Of a stretch of 64,000 nt of DNA, positions 17,380 to 27,220 are shown one piece after another (the stretch's first letter is position 1; each line of letters starts with the position of its first letter). Under the pieces are notes generated by a model, which searched no databases, had not been told where the DNA came from, and was given only the letters and a program-made list of their open reading frames with translations. The stretch spans positions 1 through 64,000 of the forward strand of contig URVC01000016.1 of NCBI GenBank assembly GCA_900551245.1, written 5' to 3'. Origin of the DNA: an uncultured bacterium (GTDB lineage: Bacteria; Verrucomicrobiota; Lentisphaeria; Victivallales; Victivallaceae). The position numbers and the translations under genes are program-made.

Positions 17380-18432
17380 ATGGCGGACCGCAATCAGATT
17401 TTAATGGAGATCAGAAGCGAGGCGGAGAGTGCCGCTCCGAATACGAAGCTGGCGACAATCCGCTGTCTGATGCAGCGTTTTGCGACCAGCCAGCGTACTG
17501 TGGAAGGGGTGCTGAATGAACTTGGCGCCTCGGGCATTGTGGTGCGCCGGCCGGGGGCCGGATGGTTTGTCGCTCCTTCCGCAAAGAGCGGACTGCCCCG
17601 GATCCGGATGGTGCTGCCGAACTGGGCGAGCGAAAATTACCAGCAGCTGGAGCGGAGTTTCCGCCGGCGTGCGGAACGCGAAAACAGTTACACATTTACC
17701 AACTCCATGCTGGAGGTGACGCCGGATTTCTACCGGCAGATCCGGGCGGATAATTGCGATGCTCTGGTTCTGGTGGCTCCCGGCAGCCGTATTTCGGCTT
17801 CGGATGTCGTACTGCTCGCCTCTCTGCCGGTTCCGGTGGTTCTGCTCCACTGCGAACTGGGTGGTATCGGCATTTCGATGGTCGGCGACAACCCCTCTTC
17901 CGGCGGCATGATGGCGGCGGCCTATCTGATTCAGCACGGGCACCGCAATCTCGCATTGCTGTTGACGGAGCCCTCCAGTGACAGTTTTGACATGCGCTGT
18001 GCGGGGTTTTGCGAATTTGCGGAACTTTCCGGCGCGCGTGTCCGGATCATCGAAACCGGGATTCAGCTGGGTGAGTCCTATCAGGGGCTCTGCTATCAGG
18101 CGCTGGAACGGCATCTGCGGGAGCACGGCCGCGATTTCACCGGTCTCTTTCTCGGGAGTTCCTCCAGTGCTCTTGAGGTTTACAAATTCTTCAGCGATCA
18201 CAATATCGCGATTCCGCAGGAGGTCAGCATCATCGGGCACGACCGGCTGGCCAGCAACGAGTTTCTCTCGCCGCCGCTCACCTGCATCGGCACGGATCCG
18301 GAGGAGATCGCCGACGCGGTCATCACCGGGTTGTTCCGGATTTTTTCCGGGGAGTGCCCCTGGTTTCATACCCGCGCAGTTTCCCATCTGCTGGAACGTC
18401 AATCGGTTTGTCGTTTGAATACTCAACCCTAA
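17380..18432 (+). CDS. GntR-headed, LacI-type sugar-responsive transcription regulator
   Basis: The 350-residue protein has an N-terminal winged helix (residues 1-65: TIRCLMQRFATSQRTVEGVLNELGASG...GWFV) of the GntR kind. A periplasmic-binding-protein-like effector domain of the LacI type follows (SIIGHDRLASNEFLSPPLTCIGTDPEEIADA near the C-terminus). It has no membrane segment, so it acts in the cytoplasm. It is the first gene of a unit with the pseudopilin (15 bp downstream) and a beta-helix protein, and lies divergent to a secreted hydrolase. Repeats in the shared promoter gap suggest autoregulation and control of the neighbour. The effector is likely a sugar from the target polysaccharide (inference). 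Confidence 0.88.
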   Translation: MADRNQILMEIRSEAESAAPNTKLATIRCLMQRFATSQRTVEGVLNELGASGIVVRRPGAGWFVAPSAKSGLPRIRMVLPNWASENYQQLERSFRRRAERENSYTFTNSMLEVTPDFYRQIRADNCDALVLVAPGSRISASDVVLLASLPVPVVLLHCELGGIGISMVGDNPSSGGMMAAAYLIQHGHRNLALLLTEPSSDSFDMRCAGFCEFAELSGARVRIIETGIQLGESYQGLCYQALERHLREHGRDFTGLFLGSSSSALEVYKFFSDHNIAIPQEVSIIGHDRLASNEFLSPPLTCIGTDPEEIADAVITGLFRIFSGECPWFHTRAVSHLLERQSVCRLNTQP

Positions 18433-18447
18433 ATGTGAGAGGGCACC

Positions 18448-19191
18448 ATGAGCAGAAAATTCACTCTTATCGAATTGTTGATCGTAATTGCGATCATCGC
18501 AATTCTGGCGGCGATGCTGCTGCCGGCACTGAACAAGGCGAGGGAGACGGCGCGGAAATCCAGCTGTTCCGGGAATCTGAAACAGCTCACCGCCGCACAT
18601 CTGCTCTATGCCAACGATTACAACGGTTTTGTGGTGGTGCAGACCGATCACAATGGCGGTGGAACGAGCATCACCCATACGGTGATGCTGCAGAATACCG
18701 GGTATGTGCCGTACCGCAACAAACTCTGGCGCTGTCCCTCCAACGAAAAGGGGCAGCAGGTCACCAATCTGAACGCCGCCTACGGCATGTACAACATGCG
18801 GAGCGACCCCAATTACAACAATCGTCGCGATCAATTTACCGCCTGGGCCGGCACTCCCCTGGTCATCCCCAACACATCCGCCTTCATTGTCTATGCCACC
18901 AGCCGGATCAAAAGTGCTTCCAACCTGCCGATGCTGGCCGATACGGTGACCTACCGTACCGATTCTATTGACGGAGTTCCCTGGGCCGGACTTCCCTACT
19001 ATATGTGGAGTGTGGACATCTATACGGGCAATCAGGAGCAGAATGGAATCCATGCCATCCACAATGGAAGCGCCAACCTTTCGTGGTTTGACGGCAGTGT
19101 CCGTTCTCTCACCATCAACGGTCTCGTCGGGGCGAAGATTCAGGTGCGCAAAGTGTATTACCAGACTGACGAACCGTTGAAACTGATGTGA
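18448..19191 (+). CDS. Type II-like pseudopilin, DUF1559 / H-X9-DG family
   Basis: The 247-residue protein starts with a class III prepilin leader. After MSRK the cleavage/methylation motif FTLIELLIV is followed by the hydrophobic helix and PALNKAR, the type II secretion pseudopilin signature with Glu5. The C-terminal part has His-X9-Asp-Gly (HNGSANLSWFDG), the motif of prepilin-type proteins abundant in planctomycetes and Lentisphaerae. agaggg precedes the ATG. It sits 15 bp after the regulator and 20 bp before the beta-helix gene. It is predicted to be processed by a prepilin peptidase and to stand in the inner membrane with its globular part outside. Confidence 0.92.
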   Translation: MSRKFTLIELLIVIAIIAILAAMLLPALNKARETARKSSCSGNLKQLTAAHLLYANDYNGFVVVQTDHNGGGTSITHTVMLQNTGYVPYRNKLWRCPSNEKGQQVTNLNAAYGMYNMRSDPNYNNRRDQFTAWAGTPLVIPNTSAFIVYATSRIKSASNLPMLADTVTYRTDSIDGVPWAGLPYYMWSVDIYTGNQEQNGIHAIHNGSANLSWFDGSVRSLTINGLVGAKIQVRKVYYQTDEPLKLM

Positions 19192-19211
19192 AAGAAAAGG
19201 AAGAGAAATCG

Positions 19212-21539
19212 ATGAAAGGAACGATCTTCTGTGCAGCTATGGCGGCCGCGGCTTCGTTGCAGGCCGCACAGCCGGTGGTGTTCAACTTTGAGCAGGGATT
19301 AGGAAACGAACGATACGACCGGCGCTATGCGGCGATTGAAACGGCACAGCCGATTTCCGGTACCCGCTCCCTGCGGGTCGACACCCGTCCGAGCAAATCG
19401 GAGTGGAACGGAGTGTGGAGCCTGCCGAAGGGCGTTCTTCAGCCCAACCGCAGCTATAAAATCATGTTGAAAGCAAAGGTGCTGGAGAAGGGGGGCGACC
19501 GGGCGTCGCTGCTCTTTCTCATCCGCCCGCTGTCGGCCAACCACGAGCTGACCGACGCCGGCATGTTCACGCCGCTGACGGTTGGCAAAGTGGAGGAGAT
19601 CACCTTCCGCCTCAACGTCCCGGCGTGGCCGGACGATTACTCTCTGCAGGTGCACTCCCATTTCGGCGTGCTCGCCCTGGTCGATGAGATCACGGTGACG
19701 CCGATCGAATTGAAGGAGGTCTCCGTGCCGCGTCAGGCGAAGGCGGTGCCGCTGCCGGAGAATCTCCCGACCGGTTCCGAGGAGTTCACGGTGGAGCGGC
19801 CGAAGAAACAGAATCAGAAGGTGTTTCAGGCAAAAGAGTTCGGCATCTCCACCGCGTCGCAGGACAACACCGCCGCTTTGCAGCGGGCGATCGATACGCT
19901 CCGCCGTCAATCTCCCGCCCGTCTGGTGCTGGAGAAGGGCGTCTACTGGTTCCGCGGCGACAAATCCATCATCATCAATGCGATGAAGGATTTCGAGCTG
20001 GACGGAAACGGCGCGGAGCTCCGTTTCCACCGCACCGGCGGTGACCGGCAGCTGATCGCCGTTTCGAACTCCACGAGGACCGCGTTGAAGAACTTCACCA
20101 TCGACTGGGACTGGGAGAACGATCCTCTGGCCAGCGTCGTCAAGGTGGAAGAGGTCGCCCCGGACCGCCGGAGCATCCGGCTGCGCTTTGTCGATTACGA
20201 GAAGTTTCCGCATCAGCAGCCGCGCCTGGTCGACCTGAGCCGGCTCAATCCGGCGACCCGGCAGTCCGACCCGGTCCGGCCGGTGCGGATTGTGTTGGAG
20301 ATGAACAAGGGGCAGAACCGGCCGCAGTGCCGGATGATCGAACCGAATCTGGTGGAATACACCCACCGCCCCGGCACGTTCAAGAGCGCCATACCGGGGG
20401 AGATCTTTCTGCAACGTCATTACGGATATGATTTCGGCGCATTCTTCCTGCGCAACAACCAGCATCTGACGCTGGAAAACGTCCACGTGGCATCCGCCCC
20501 CGGCATGGGGGTGATTTCGACCGGCCGCCAGCATCACTGGCAGATTCTGAACTCCCGGATTGCGCCGCCCGCCGGTTCGAAACGCCCCTGCAGCACCACT
20601 GCCGACGCGATGCATACGATCAGCTCCTCCGGATTTTTCCGGCTGGAGAACTGCGAACTTGCCTGGAGCTGTGATGACACGATGAACTTCCACGATCTGA
20701 ATGGCTACGCGGTGAAACTGGGGGAAAACCGGATTCTGACCACCAATCTGAACAGCCACCCCGGGGATTATTTCCGCGTGGGCGACCCGATCGAACTGTG
20801 GAACGATGATTTCGCGCCGACCGGATTCACCGGCAAAATCACCGCGATCAAATTCCGCAACCGCCGCGAAGGCGAGATCTCCTTCGACAAACCGCTTCCG
20901 GAACCGGCGGGCGCCGGATTCGTGCTGATCAACCGCGCCTATGGTTCGAAGAATCTCATCTTCCGCAACAACCACATCCACCACTTCCCGCGCGGTCTGC
21001 TGCTGATGGCGGAGAATGTGACGATCGAAACCAACCGCTTCGAAGAGGGGAACGCCTCCGGAATCAAGCTGGAGACCGGCTACACCTTCGACGCCTGGAG
21101 CGAGGGGTACGGGGTTCGCAACGTGGTGATCCGCAACAACCGTTTCTCCCGGGTGAACCAGCGCGGGCGCTATGTGAGCGAAAACCGTCCGGACATCTAC
21201 ATCAACAGCTATCAGCGCAGCGACCCCTCGCTGCTGAAGACCGAACACCCGGTTCTGCGCGACATCTGGATCACCGGCAACGAGTTCCGGGAGTCGACCG
21301 GCGCGCCGGTGTTCGTCAGCACCGCCGACAACGTGACGATCAGCGGCAACCGGTTCATCAACCGCGAAGCCGTGCCGGTGAAGGAGGCGAAGCGCGGCCT
21401 GATCGGAGCCGGAAGCTCCGGCACGGTCCGGGTGCTGAACAACGTCTGGGAGTCGTCGACCCCCGGCGTGAAAAGCGGTGTCCTTTACGATCCGGATTCG
21501 GTGAAGAAGATGGAAATCGGCGGCAATACCGCCCGGTGA
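19212..21539 (+). CDS. Secreted right-handed parallel beta-helix protein (GH110-like)
   Basis: The 775-residue protein is taken from ATG 19212 because aggaaga precedes it; an in-frame start at 19188 has no such site. It has a short signal peptide (TIFCAAMAAAASLQA). A galactose-binding-like N-terminal domain covers about residues 20-190. A long beta-helix follows with many N-rich turns (GNGAELRFHRTGG, IRNNRFSRVN, ITGNEFREST). The order resembles GH110 alpha-1,3-galactosidases (FGISTASQDNTAALQRAID, FTIDWDWEND), but I cannot verify catalytic Asp residues. It is the third gene of the regulator-pseudopilin unit and is followed by a terminator. Confidence 0.75.
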   Translation: MKGTIFCAAMAAAASLQAAQPVVFNFEQGLGNERYDRRYAAIETAQPISGTRSLRVDTRPSKSEWNGVWSLPKGVLQPNRSYKIMLKAKVLEKGGDRASLLFLIRPLSANHELTDAGMFTPLTVGKVEEITFRLNVPAWPDDYSLQVHSHFGVLALVDEITVTPIELKEVSVPRQAKAVPLPENLPTGSEEFTVERPKKQNQKVFQAKEFGISTASQDNTAALQRAIDTLRRQSPARLVLEKGVYWFRGDKSIIINAMKDFELDGNGAELRFHRTGGDRQLIAVSNSTRTALKNFTIDWDWENDPLASVVKVEEVAPDRRSIRLRFVDYEKFPHQQPRLVDLSRLNPATRQSDPVRPVRIVLEMNKGQNRPQCRMIEPNLVEYTHRPGTFKSAIPGEIFLQRHYGYDFGAFFLRNNQHLTLENVHVASAPGMGVISTGRQHHWQILNSRIAPPAGSKRPCSTTADAMHTISSSGFFRLENCELAWSCDDTMNFHDLNGYAVKLGENRILTTNLNSHPGDYFRVGDPIELWNDDFAPTGFTGKITAIKFRNRREGEISFDKPLPEPAGAGFVLINRAYGSKNLIFRNNHIHHFPRGLLLMAENVTIETNRFEEGNASGIKLETGYTFDAWSEGYGVRNVVIRNNRFSRVNQRGRYVSENRPDIYINSYQRSDPSLLKTEHPVLRDIWITGNEFRESTGAPVFVSTADNVTISGNRFINREAVPVKEAKRGLIGAGSSGTVRVLNNVWESSTPGVKSGVLYDPDSVKKMEIGGNTAR

Positions 21540-21550
21540 GACAAAGAATT

Positions 21551-21576
21551 TCCCCCCGCTCTCCGGGGGGATTTTT
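21551..21576 (+). terminator. Rho-independent terminator after the beta-helix gene
   Basis: The stem cccccc/gggggg with a 7-nt loop is followed by ATTTTT, 11 nt past the stop at 21539. The next gene starts at 21592, so it depends on read-through. Confidence 0.75.
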
Positions 21577-21591
21577 CTATGGTAAGGAAAT

Positions 21592-22776
21592 ATGAGAATG
21601 AATGGAAGATGGTTGATTCCGGTGGTGGCCGGAATGGTGGCGGTGTTGCCCGCCGCGGAGTATTATGTGGATTTCAATCGGGGCAGTGATTCCGCCGCCG
21701 GAAGCGTCAACGCGCCGCTGCGCAGTTTCATTGCCGCCGCGCGAAAGGTGAAGCCGGGCGATACCATCCGGCTGGTGCCCTCGGATCGGCCGATTCCGAC
21801 CATGCTGACTCTGTACGGCATCAAGGGGACCGCCGAGCAGCCGATCGTGGTGGATGGCTCCTTCAATACTCTTACCGGCGCCGCCCGGATCACGTCGAAG
21901 GAGGCCCGGCAGGTTTCACCCGGCTTGTACCGGATGAACATCAAGGATCCGGGCGAATCGATGGTGTGGCGCTTCTTCCTGCTCTTCGACGGGAAACAGC
22001 AGCGGATGGAACAGCATTCCAAACGCAAATGCGGCAAACTGAAGAAACCGGAGGAGCTGAAACCGTTTGAGTGGACACTGGTGAACCGTACCGATCTTTA
22101 TTTCCGCCTGCCGGAGGGGAAGACGCCGGAAACGGTCCGGGTGGAGATACCCCGCCTCGCCAACGGCGTCGGCATGTACGGCGGTTCGGAATATGTCGTG
22201 GTAAAGAATCTGATTGCAAAACATTTCTGGAACGACGGCTACAATATTCACAACGCTTCGAAGAATATCACCTTTGAAAACATCGCCGCCATCGGTTGCG
22301 GCGACGACAGCGTGAGCGCGCACGACGGCTGCGTCATCACGGTGAAAAATCTGGTCGCGATCGGCAACGGTACCGGCATCTGCCACGCCGGAACGGCGGA
22401 GGCGGACCACGAGAACCTCTACATCGCCAGGTCCGACAGCCGTGACTTCTTCGTGCTGAACCGTCGCAACAGCTTCCGCAACGTCGCGGTGGAGGCGGCG
22501 GCGCCGATCTACAGCGACGTCGGCGACAAAGGCGACGCGGTGCTGGAGAATCTCTGGTTCTATTCGAAGAAGCCCGGCGCCTGCTTCCGGACCATCCGGG
22601 GTGGAGCGATTACGGCGAAAAACGTCAAGCTCTACAACTACACCCAGCCGGGCAACACGCCGGGCATCGAGGTGGTGACCGATCCGGCACCGGTTCAGGC
22701 GGCAATCGCGAAGAAGAAGGCGGAACTCTTCGCCCTCTTCGGAGGAAAGCTCGAGAAGGCGCTGGCGGAGAAGTAG
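21592..22776 (+). CDS. Secreted right-handed beta-helix protein (DUF1565/polysaccharide-lyase-like)
   Basis: The 394-residue protein has a signal peptide (WLIPVVAGMVAVLPAAEY, cleavage near residue 22). It opens like many PL6/DUF1565 beta-helices: YYVDFNRGSDSAAGSVNAPLRSF, then PGDTIRLVPSD. Coils with Asn/Asp turns follow (GGSEYVVVKNLIA, IAAIGCGDDSVSAHDG, NLVAIGNGTGICHAG). ggtaagga precedes the ATG. It lies 52 bp after the previous beta-helix gene, beyond a terminator. It may be a lyase or glycosidase acting on the same glycan; no catalytic residues can be assigned. Confidence 0.75.
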   Translation: MRMNGRWLIPVVAGMVAVLPAAEYYVDFNRGSDSAAGSVNAPLRSFIAAARKVKPGDTIRLVPSDRPIPTMLTLYGIKGTAEQPIVVDGSFNTLTGAARITSKEARQVSPGLYRMNIKDPGESMVWRFFLLFDGKQQRMEQHSKRKCGKLKKPEELKPFEWTLVNRTDLYFRLPEGKTPETVRVEIPRLANGVGMYGGSEYVVVKNLIAKHFWNDGYNIHNASKNITFENIAAIGCGDDSVSAHDGCVITVKNLVAIGNGTGICHAGTAEADHENLYIARSDSRDFFVLNRRNSFRNVAVEAAAPIYSDVGDKGDAVLENLWFYSKKPGACFRTIRGGAITAKNVKLYNYTQPGNTPGIEVVTDPAPVQAAIAKKKAELFALFGGKLEKALAEK

Positions 22777-22778
22777 TT

Positions 22779-23786
22779 TTACTCCCGGCGGCGGGCGGTG
22801 TTTCCGGGCCGCCGGAAGCATTGTTTCATCACTTCGGCGGCGGGTTTCCCATCCAGAATGAACCCCTTGTCGCCGGCGGGGGCGTCGCAAAATTGTGTTC
22901 GGGGATTCTGCTCGTCCCATTTCCACCAGTACAGACCGCGGAAATACTCCTCGGCGTGAAAGAGATTCCAGACCGCCTGCAGGTAGTTCGCCTGTTCCAT
23001 CGGAGAGTAACGGCCGTCGCCGCTCCAACCAGAGGGGGCCGTTGCACCTCCGGTGCTTGAGGTGCAGCCGCACTCACCGAACATGATCGGTTTGCCGTAG
23101 AGCTTTGCCATCCGGCGGTAGAGGTCACGGACCGGGAGGAGTTGCGTCTCCATCTCCTCCACCGAACTTCCGGGGGCATCCGCCGCACGGTGATAGAAAC
23201 TTGTCTGCAGAAAGTCGAGATCATAAAACCAGTGGTCCGGCCGGGAAAATTCCTGCTCGAAATTCAAAAGATGAGTGTGGCAGCTCGTGATCGGTCCGGG
23301 GAAACACTCTCTGGCGACGGCGATGACCTCTTTCCTCTGGCTGTTTTGCCCGACGGTGCGGTCGAGTTCACTGTCGAGGCCGTACAGTTCACAGCCGGTC
23401 TCACGGGCGAGCGTGGCGAAGAGACGGGTCCGGGCGCGAAAACTGGCGAACCAGCGTTTCCAGCAGTCGGAGATTTTTCCGGGGATCCGCTCGCGGTCAT
23501 CGGGGAACCAGACCTGCAGCCTGCCGTTTCCGTCATGGGTTTCGAGCATGGGGCGCAGCATGACCTTCAGCCCCTCGGCGTGGATGAAATCGATCATCCG
23601 GGCCAGCTCCAGTTCGCCCGGACTTTCCGCGAGATCCAGAAATTCCCGGGTGGAACCGCACGCTTCCCGGAAGACCGTGGCGATCAATGCGACATACTCG
23701 ACATTGAGCTGTTTCATCTTCCGGATCTGTTCCTTTGCCCACGGCGACGAATAGACGCCCCGGCGGGCGTAAAACCCGAATGTCAT
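22779..23786 (-). CDS. GH113-like TIM-barrel glycosidase (predicted beta-mannanase type), no signal peptide
   Basis: The 335-residue product lacks a signal peptide. Its N-terminal half (QIRKMKQLNVEYVALIATVF, then FIHAEGLKVMLRPML) matches the strand order of GH113 and related clan-A barrels. Candidate catalytic residues are Glu in GLDSELDRT near 139 and in IMFGECGCTS near 236. It ends in YWWKWDEQNP, a strand-8 motif with the usual aromatic platform. GH113 members cleave beta-1,4-mannan. The gene is convergent with 21592-22776 (2-bp gap) and may be monocistronic. The lack of a signal peptide suggests it acts on imported oligosaccharides. Confidence 0.7.
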   Translation of the reverse strand: MTFGFYARRGVYSSPWAKEQIRKMKQLNVEYVALIATVFREACGSTREFLDLAESPGELELARMIDFIHAEGLKVMLRPMLETHDGNGRLQVWFPDDRERIPGKISDCWKRWFASFRARTRLFATLARETGCELYGLDSELDRTVGQNSQRKEVIAVARECFPGPITSCHTHLLNFEQEFSRPDHWFYDLDFLQTSFYHRAADAPGSSVEEMETQLLPVRDLYRRMAKLYGKPIMFGECGCTSSTGGATAPSGWSGDGRYSPMEQANYLQAVWNLFHAEEYFRGLYWWKWDEQNPRTQFCDAPAGDKGFILDGKPAAEVMKQCFRRPGNTARRRE

Positions 23787-23948
23787 CCCCCCGTTGAAAC
23801 GGTACTTCCATTTTCATTCTCCCGCAGATGGCATTTTGCTGTTTTCGTGGCGGCAATCTATCTCCCGGACGGGAAAAATCCATTCCCCGGCATAAGTTCA
23901 AATCGTTTTTTCAAATGTTTGCGATTAGCCTGCTGCTGCCCCGCATTT

Positions 23949-26900
23949 TCATGATTTCTCAACAAGTTCAAAAAAGATTGCCGGCTCCTTTAATTTTCCG
24001 GTATCAATGGTGAAAGACAACCGTCCGTTCTGAACTCGGATGGGAATTTCCTCCATTCGCTTTCCAGAACAATTGAGTGCATAAAGTGTGGGCGTCGCAA
24101 GCCGGCTTTTCAGTTCCATGGAAAACGTTCCGCATCGCAGAAGTACGGGGAGTTTTCCGTTTGCCTGCAACTCAACTCTCTTTTGAGACGCAAACTTCAT
24201 TCCGGAATTCAAAGCATCAGTCAAAATGACCAGAAGAACTCGTCCGGAATTCGATAGCGCCGCTGTTTTTTCCAGAGAAATCGCCGCGATTCCGGCGGGA
24301 ATGCTGGCAGAGCGAATGGTCAGAGCATCAAGTTCAAATAATTTATCTTTCTGCTTGACGACCTGCATCTCCAGGCGGGGGGTAATGACGCGCATCTCCT
24401 GATTGACAACATCGACCAGCACCTCTTCTGTCGCGGAGTGATAAATTCCATGAGCAGGATCAGTACGATTGGCAGCGGAAAGCAGTTTTTTTTGTCGCAA
24501 TATACGGACCAGTTCCTCTGTAGAAAGCGCGGTTTCCGGTTTCCGCAACTTCTTTCCGATGACGCGAAGCGCGCCGGTGTGGGGAGAAATTGCAAGAGCG
24601 GGAAACTCTTTCCCGATGGCGTTGGAATGCTCATAAAGGATTCCGAGACGCGCAAGCCATCCCAGACTGCCCAGACGGAAATTGACCTCTCCAAGCCCCT
24701 CTCTTCGAATATCTTCGTCTGTCACGTAAAACGCGATGGAATTCGGATTGGGAGCGACATCTTCACGCAGGTAAATAAAATAGGTAAGCAGATTGTTACC
24801 GCGCCAGATCGGATCGTCCGCTGCCCGAAATGGTCGCATTGGCCTCTGGGTCAGTGCAACTCCATCGGAATGCATGATGAAGGCACTGTAATTCTGAAGC
24901 GCCGCAACTGTAGCTCCACGAATGGTTCCTTCATGTCGGAAACCGTTCCACATGACATGATTATATTCTGTGACAAAAAACGGTTTCCCGAAAAAGGCGC
25001 ACCGTTCGGCCATTCCGGGATGTCCCGTAAGAGAACTACCCTGTTCGATCAGAGTCGACTTTCCGGAATAAACCGGATGAAAGTTATACGGATGAGATGC
25101 GATTATGGACAATTTTTCCATCGCCGGTATCCGATTGAGCGTGAAGGAATTATCGAATGTGTTCACCAGTCCGTAATATCCACATTCCCGAACCGTATTC
25201 AGATAGAAATCTACCAGTTCCGACTCCTTTTCCCCGATGAAGAGAGACATTGCGATCCCGAGCGGATCTGTTGTAGAATATGCCAGCTTTTTTTGCAGTT
25301 TAGGAAACTGTTTAGATGTGCCGGTACGCTTCTGCATCCAACGTTGCCATTCGCCGTCCAGCGCTTCGCAGTGCTGCGGTGTCCAAGAGAAGAACTGTTC
25401 GTTAAAAAAAACTACAGCTGCAACTGCTGGATCGTCCTTCAGAGTAGTTCCCGTATATGGATTGTGCATGGTCAGGAGCCGTGTCACTCCCGCTTTCCAG
25501 TTCGCTCGTAACACCGGATCATAATACATGGCGTTCTTGAAATAACTTCCTGCAATCCGGGGAGCTTTCCGGGGATCTTTGGCATAGGGGTATCCGGAAG
25601 TCCAGCCGGCCGGTGACGAGGCCAGATCAACAATGGAATAGACCCCGCGTTCCTTCAGCAAATGAAAGAGATAGAAGAACATGTCGGTCATCTGCGGATC
25701 AAAGAAAATCTCTTCCGGTTTCGTAGGAATTGGAAGAATATCGTGCTTTTTCCCCATCATCAGAGAATAATCCAGAAAATGCCAGCGAATTGCATTGAAG
25801 CCATTTGCAGCGACCTGATCGGCGAATTCCTGCAATTTTCTCTTCCACTCCTGTTTCGGGAGTTTATTGAGATATTCCGGATAAGAAAACAGCCCGTGTG
25901 GAACAAAATTGAAGCCGTTCAGGCGGACTCGGCGACCAGGAGTCTCGGCGAATGCGAGAGTCCCGTCAGGACGGGCGGTAATTCTGCCGAAAGTTCCGGC
26001 CGAAGAAGCTGTTTCACTCAAATCAAGTGCCGAATTGCGAAGAATCGCAGGCGCCAAAGAAATCGGGCGCCATTCGCGATTTGCCATAATCGTCAACGGG
26101 GTGGAAGTTGTGCCGCTCATTTTCTGATCGGCTATGGTAACTCCGATCACAATCCAGCTGCAAGTGCCGGAAGTCTGTAGGCGAATCCGCGATGTCCCGA
26201 CCGGAATTTCAAATTTTGAAAGATAGGCTCCAATTCGTCTGCCGTTAACCGTTTGCTCACAGACGACTTTCCCGTTAGAGACGTCAAGGGGCCCCCACCA
26301 GTTCCCCACCTCCTCTCCGATGGAAATCGGGCGGGAAACCGTCGCTACGTCGCCCTCGAAAATCAATGATCCCGCAAGTGTTTTCCCTTTCGAAACCCAC
26401 GCGACGGTATGAAGCAGATAAAGATAGCGTCGTTTTTCCTGAGGAAGCACAAGACAGGCTTCCCGCAAATCGGTTTTTACTTTATTGCAGTGAAATGAAA
26501 GGATGGAACGTCCACCATTCCTTTCCGGATCCAGGATCCGGAAAGGAATTCCCCGGAACGTCTGCTGCCCGAGCGGGAAATCGGCAAAACAGTTGTTCGG
26601 GCCCTGATCGGTCCAGCCCCCCCGGCCATCATTTTCCACTGGATCAAAAAAACCGAAATTTGCCAGCTTCGAAAGATCCAGGGGTAAAGGTTCCGTCATT
26701 TCCGAACATTCAAAATCCCGGATTTCAAGCTGAGAGCCTTTGGGATTCGCACCGAAGAAAAAATGAAAAACGCATTCTCCGGAGGCAAACGATTTTGTCG
26801 CCCGGAGCTGGTATTCATATATTTTCTCCGTGGAGGTGATTGAATAGAACTGGACCGTTTCCGTTTTCAGGCCGACATAGGCATAAGGACGATGGCGCTG

Positions 26901-27185
26901 CTTCATCGCCGTTCCAAGAGTCATCGGCTGATTTCCGCGAGCTTTAAAACGAACTTGATACAATTTCCCTTTCCGGATTGCATCTCCAAGAGGGAAAACA
27001 GCACACGCGTCGGACGCTTTCTTTTCTTTTCCCTGTGAGATCAGCGAGAAGCGCATTCCGTTGTCAAATTTCATTATTGTTCCGCGAGCGCCGTTTAGAT
27101 AGAGGCCTCTCGCTTCGTCTCCCATGACACTTCCCGACAGCATCCATAGAAGCAACAGTGATAACTGACAAATTCTTTTACTCAT
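23949..27185 (-). CDS. Large secreted clan-A glycoside hydrolase (GH5-like barrel with N-terminal beta domains)
   Basis: The 1078-residue product starts at ATG 27185 with a signal peptide (RICQLSLLLLWMLSGSVMG). Residues 25-400 are beta-sandwich-like, probably sugar-binding modules. The barrel follows: NGFNAIRWHFLDYSLM, then VVFFNEQFFSW (candidate acid/base Glu near 596) and FFVTEYNHVMWNG (candidate nucleophile near 741). The remainder is a beta-rich C-terminal domain. It is the last gene of a minus-strand unit, 35 bp after a pseudopilin. Codon use is more A+T-rich than in the surrounding genes, as for the whole unit 23949-29057. The substrate is unknown. Confidence 0.75.
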   Translation of the reverse strand: MSKRICQLSLLLLWMLSGSVMGDEARGLYLNGARGTIMKFDNGMRFSLISQGKEKKASDACAVFPLGDAIRKGKLYQVRFKARGNQPMTLGTAMKQRHRPYAYVGLKTETVQFYSITSTEKIYEYQLRATKSFASGECVFHFFFGANPKGSQLEIRDFECSEMTEPLPLDLSKLANFGFFDPVENDGRGGWTDQGPNNCFADFPLGQQTFRGIPFRILDPERNGGRSILSFHCNKVKTDLREACLVLPQEKRRYLYLLHTVAWVSKGKTLAGSLIFEGDVATVSRPISIGEEVGNWWGPLDVSNGKVVCEQTVNGRRIGAYLSKFEIPVGTSRIRLQTSGTCSWIVIGVTIADQKMSGTTSTPLTIMANREWRPISLAPAILRNSALDLSETASSAGTFGRITARPDGTLAFAETPGRRVRLNGFNFVPHGLFSYPEYLNKLPKQEWKRKLQEFADQVAANGFNAIRWHFLDYSLMMGKKHDILPIPTKPEEIFFDPQMTDMFFYLFHLLKERGVYSIVDLASSPAGWTSGYPYAKDPRKAPRIAGSYFKNAMYYDPVLRANWKAGVTRLLTMHNPYTGTTLKDDPAVAAVVFFNEQFFSWTPQHCEALDGEWQRWMQKRTGTSKQFPKLQKKLAYSTTDPLGIAMSLFIGEKESELVDFYLNTVRECGYYGLVNTFDNSFTLNRIPAMEKLSIIASHPYNFHPVYSGKSTLIEQGSSLTGHPGMAERCAFFGKPFFVTEYNHVMWNGFRHEGTIRGATVAALQNYSAFIMHSDGVALTQRPMRPFRAADDPIWRGNNLLTYFIYLREDVAPNPNSIAFYVTDEDIRREGLGEVNFRLGSLGWLARLGILYEHSNAIGKEFPALAISPHTGALRVIGKKLRKPETALSTEELVRILRQKKLLSAANRTDPAHGIYHSATEEVLVDVVNQEMRVITPRLEMQVVKQKDKLFELDALTIRSASIPAGIAAISLEKTAALSNSGRVLLVILTDALNSGMKFASQKRVELQANGKLPVLLRCGTFSMELKSRLATPTLYALNCSGKRMEEIPIRVQNGRLSFTIDTGKLKEPAIFFELVEKS

Positions 27186-27220
27186 GAACAACTCTCTCTT
27201 TCCTTTTAATTTTCATGATT

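Noticed and set aside
17401..19062. 553-codon minus-strand frame
   Set aside because: Antisense to the regulator and pseudopilin, both of which have clear domains.
19299..21248. 649-codon minus-strand frame
   Set aside because: Antisense to the beta-helix gene, shadow composition.
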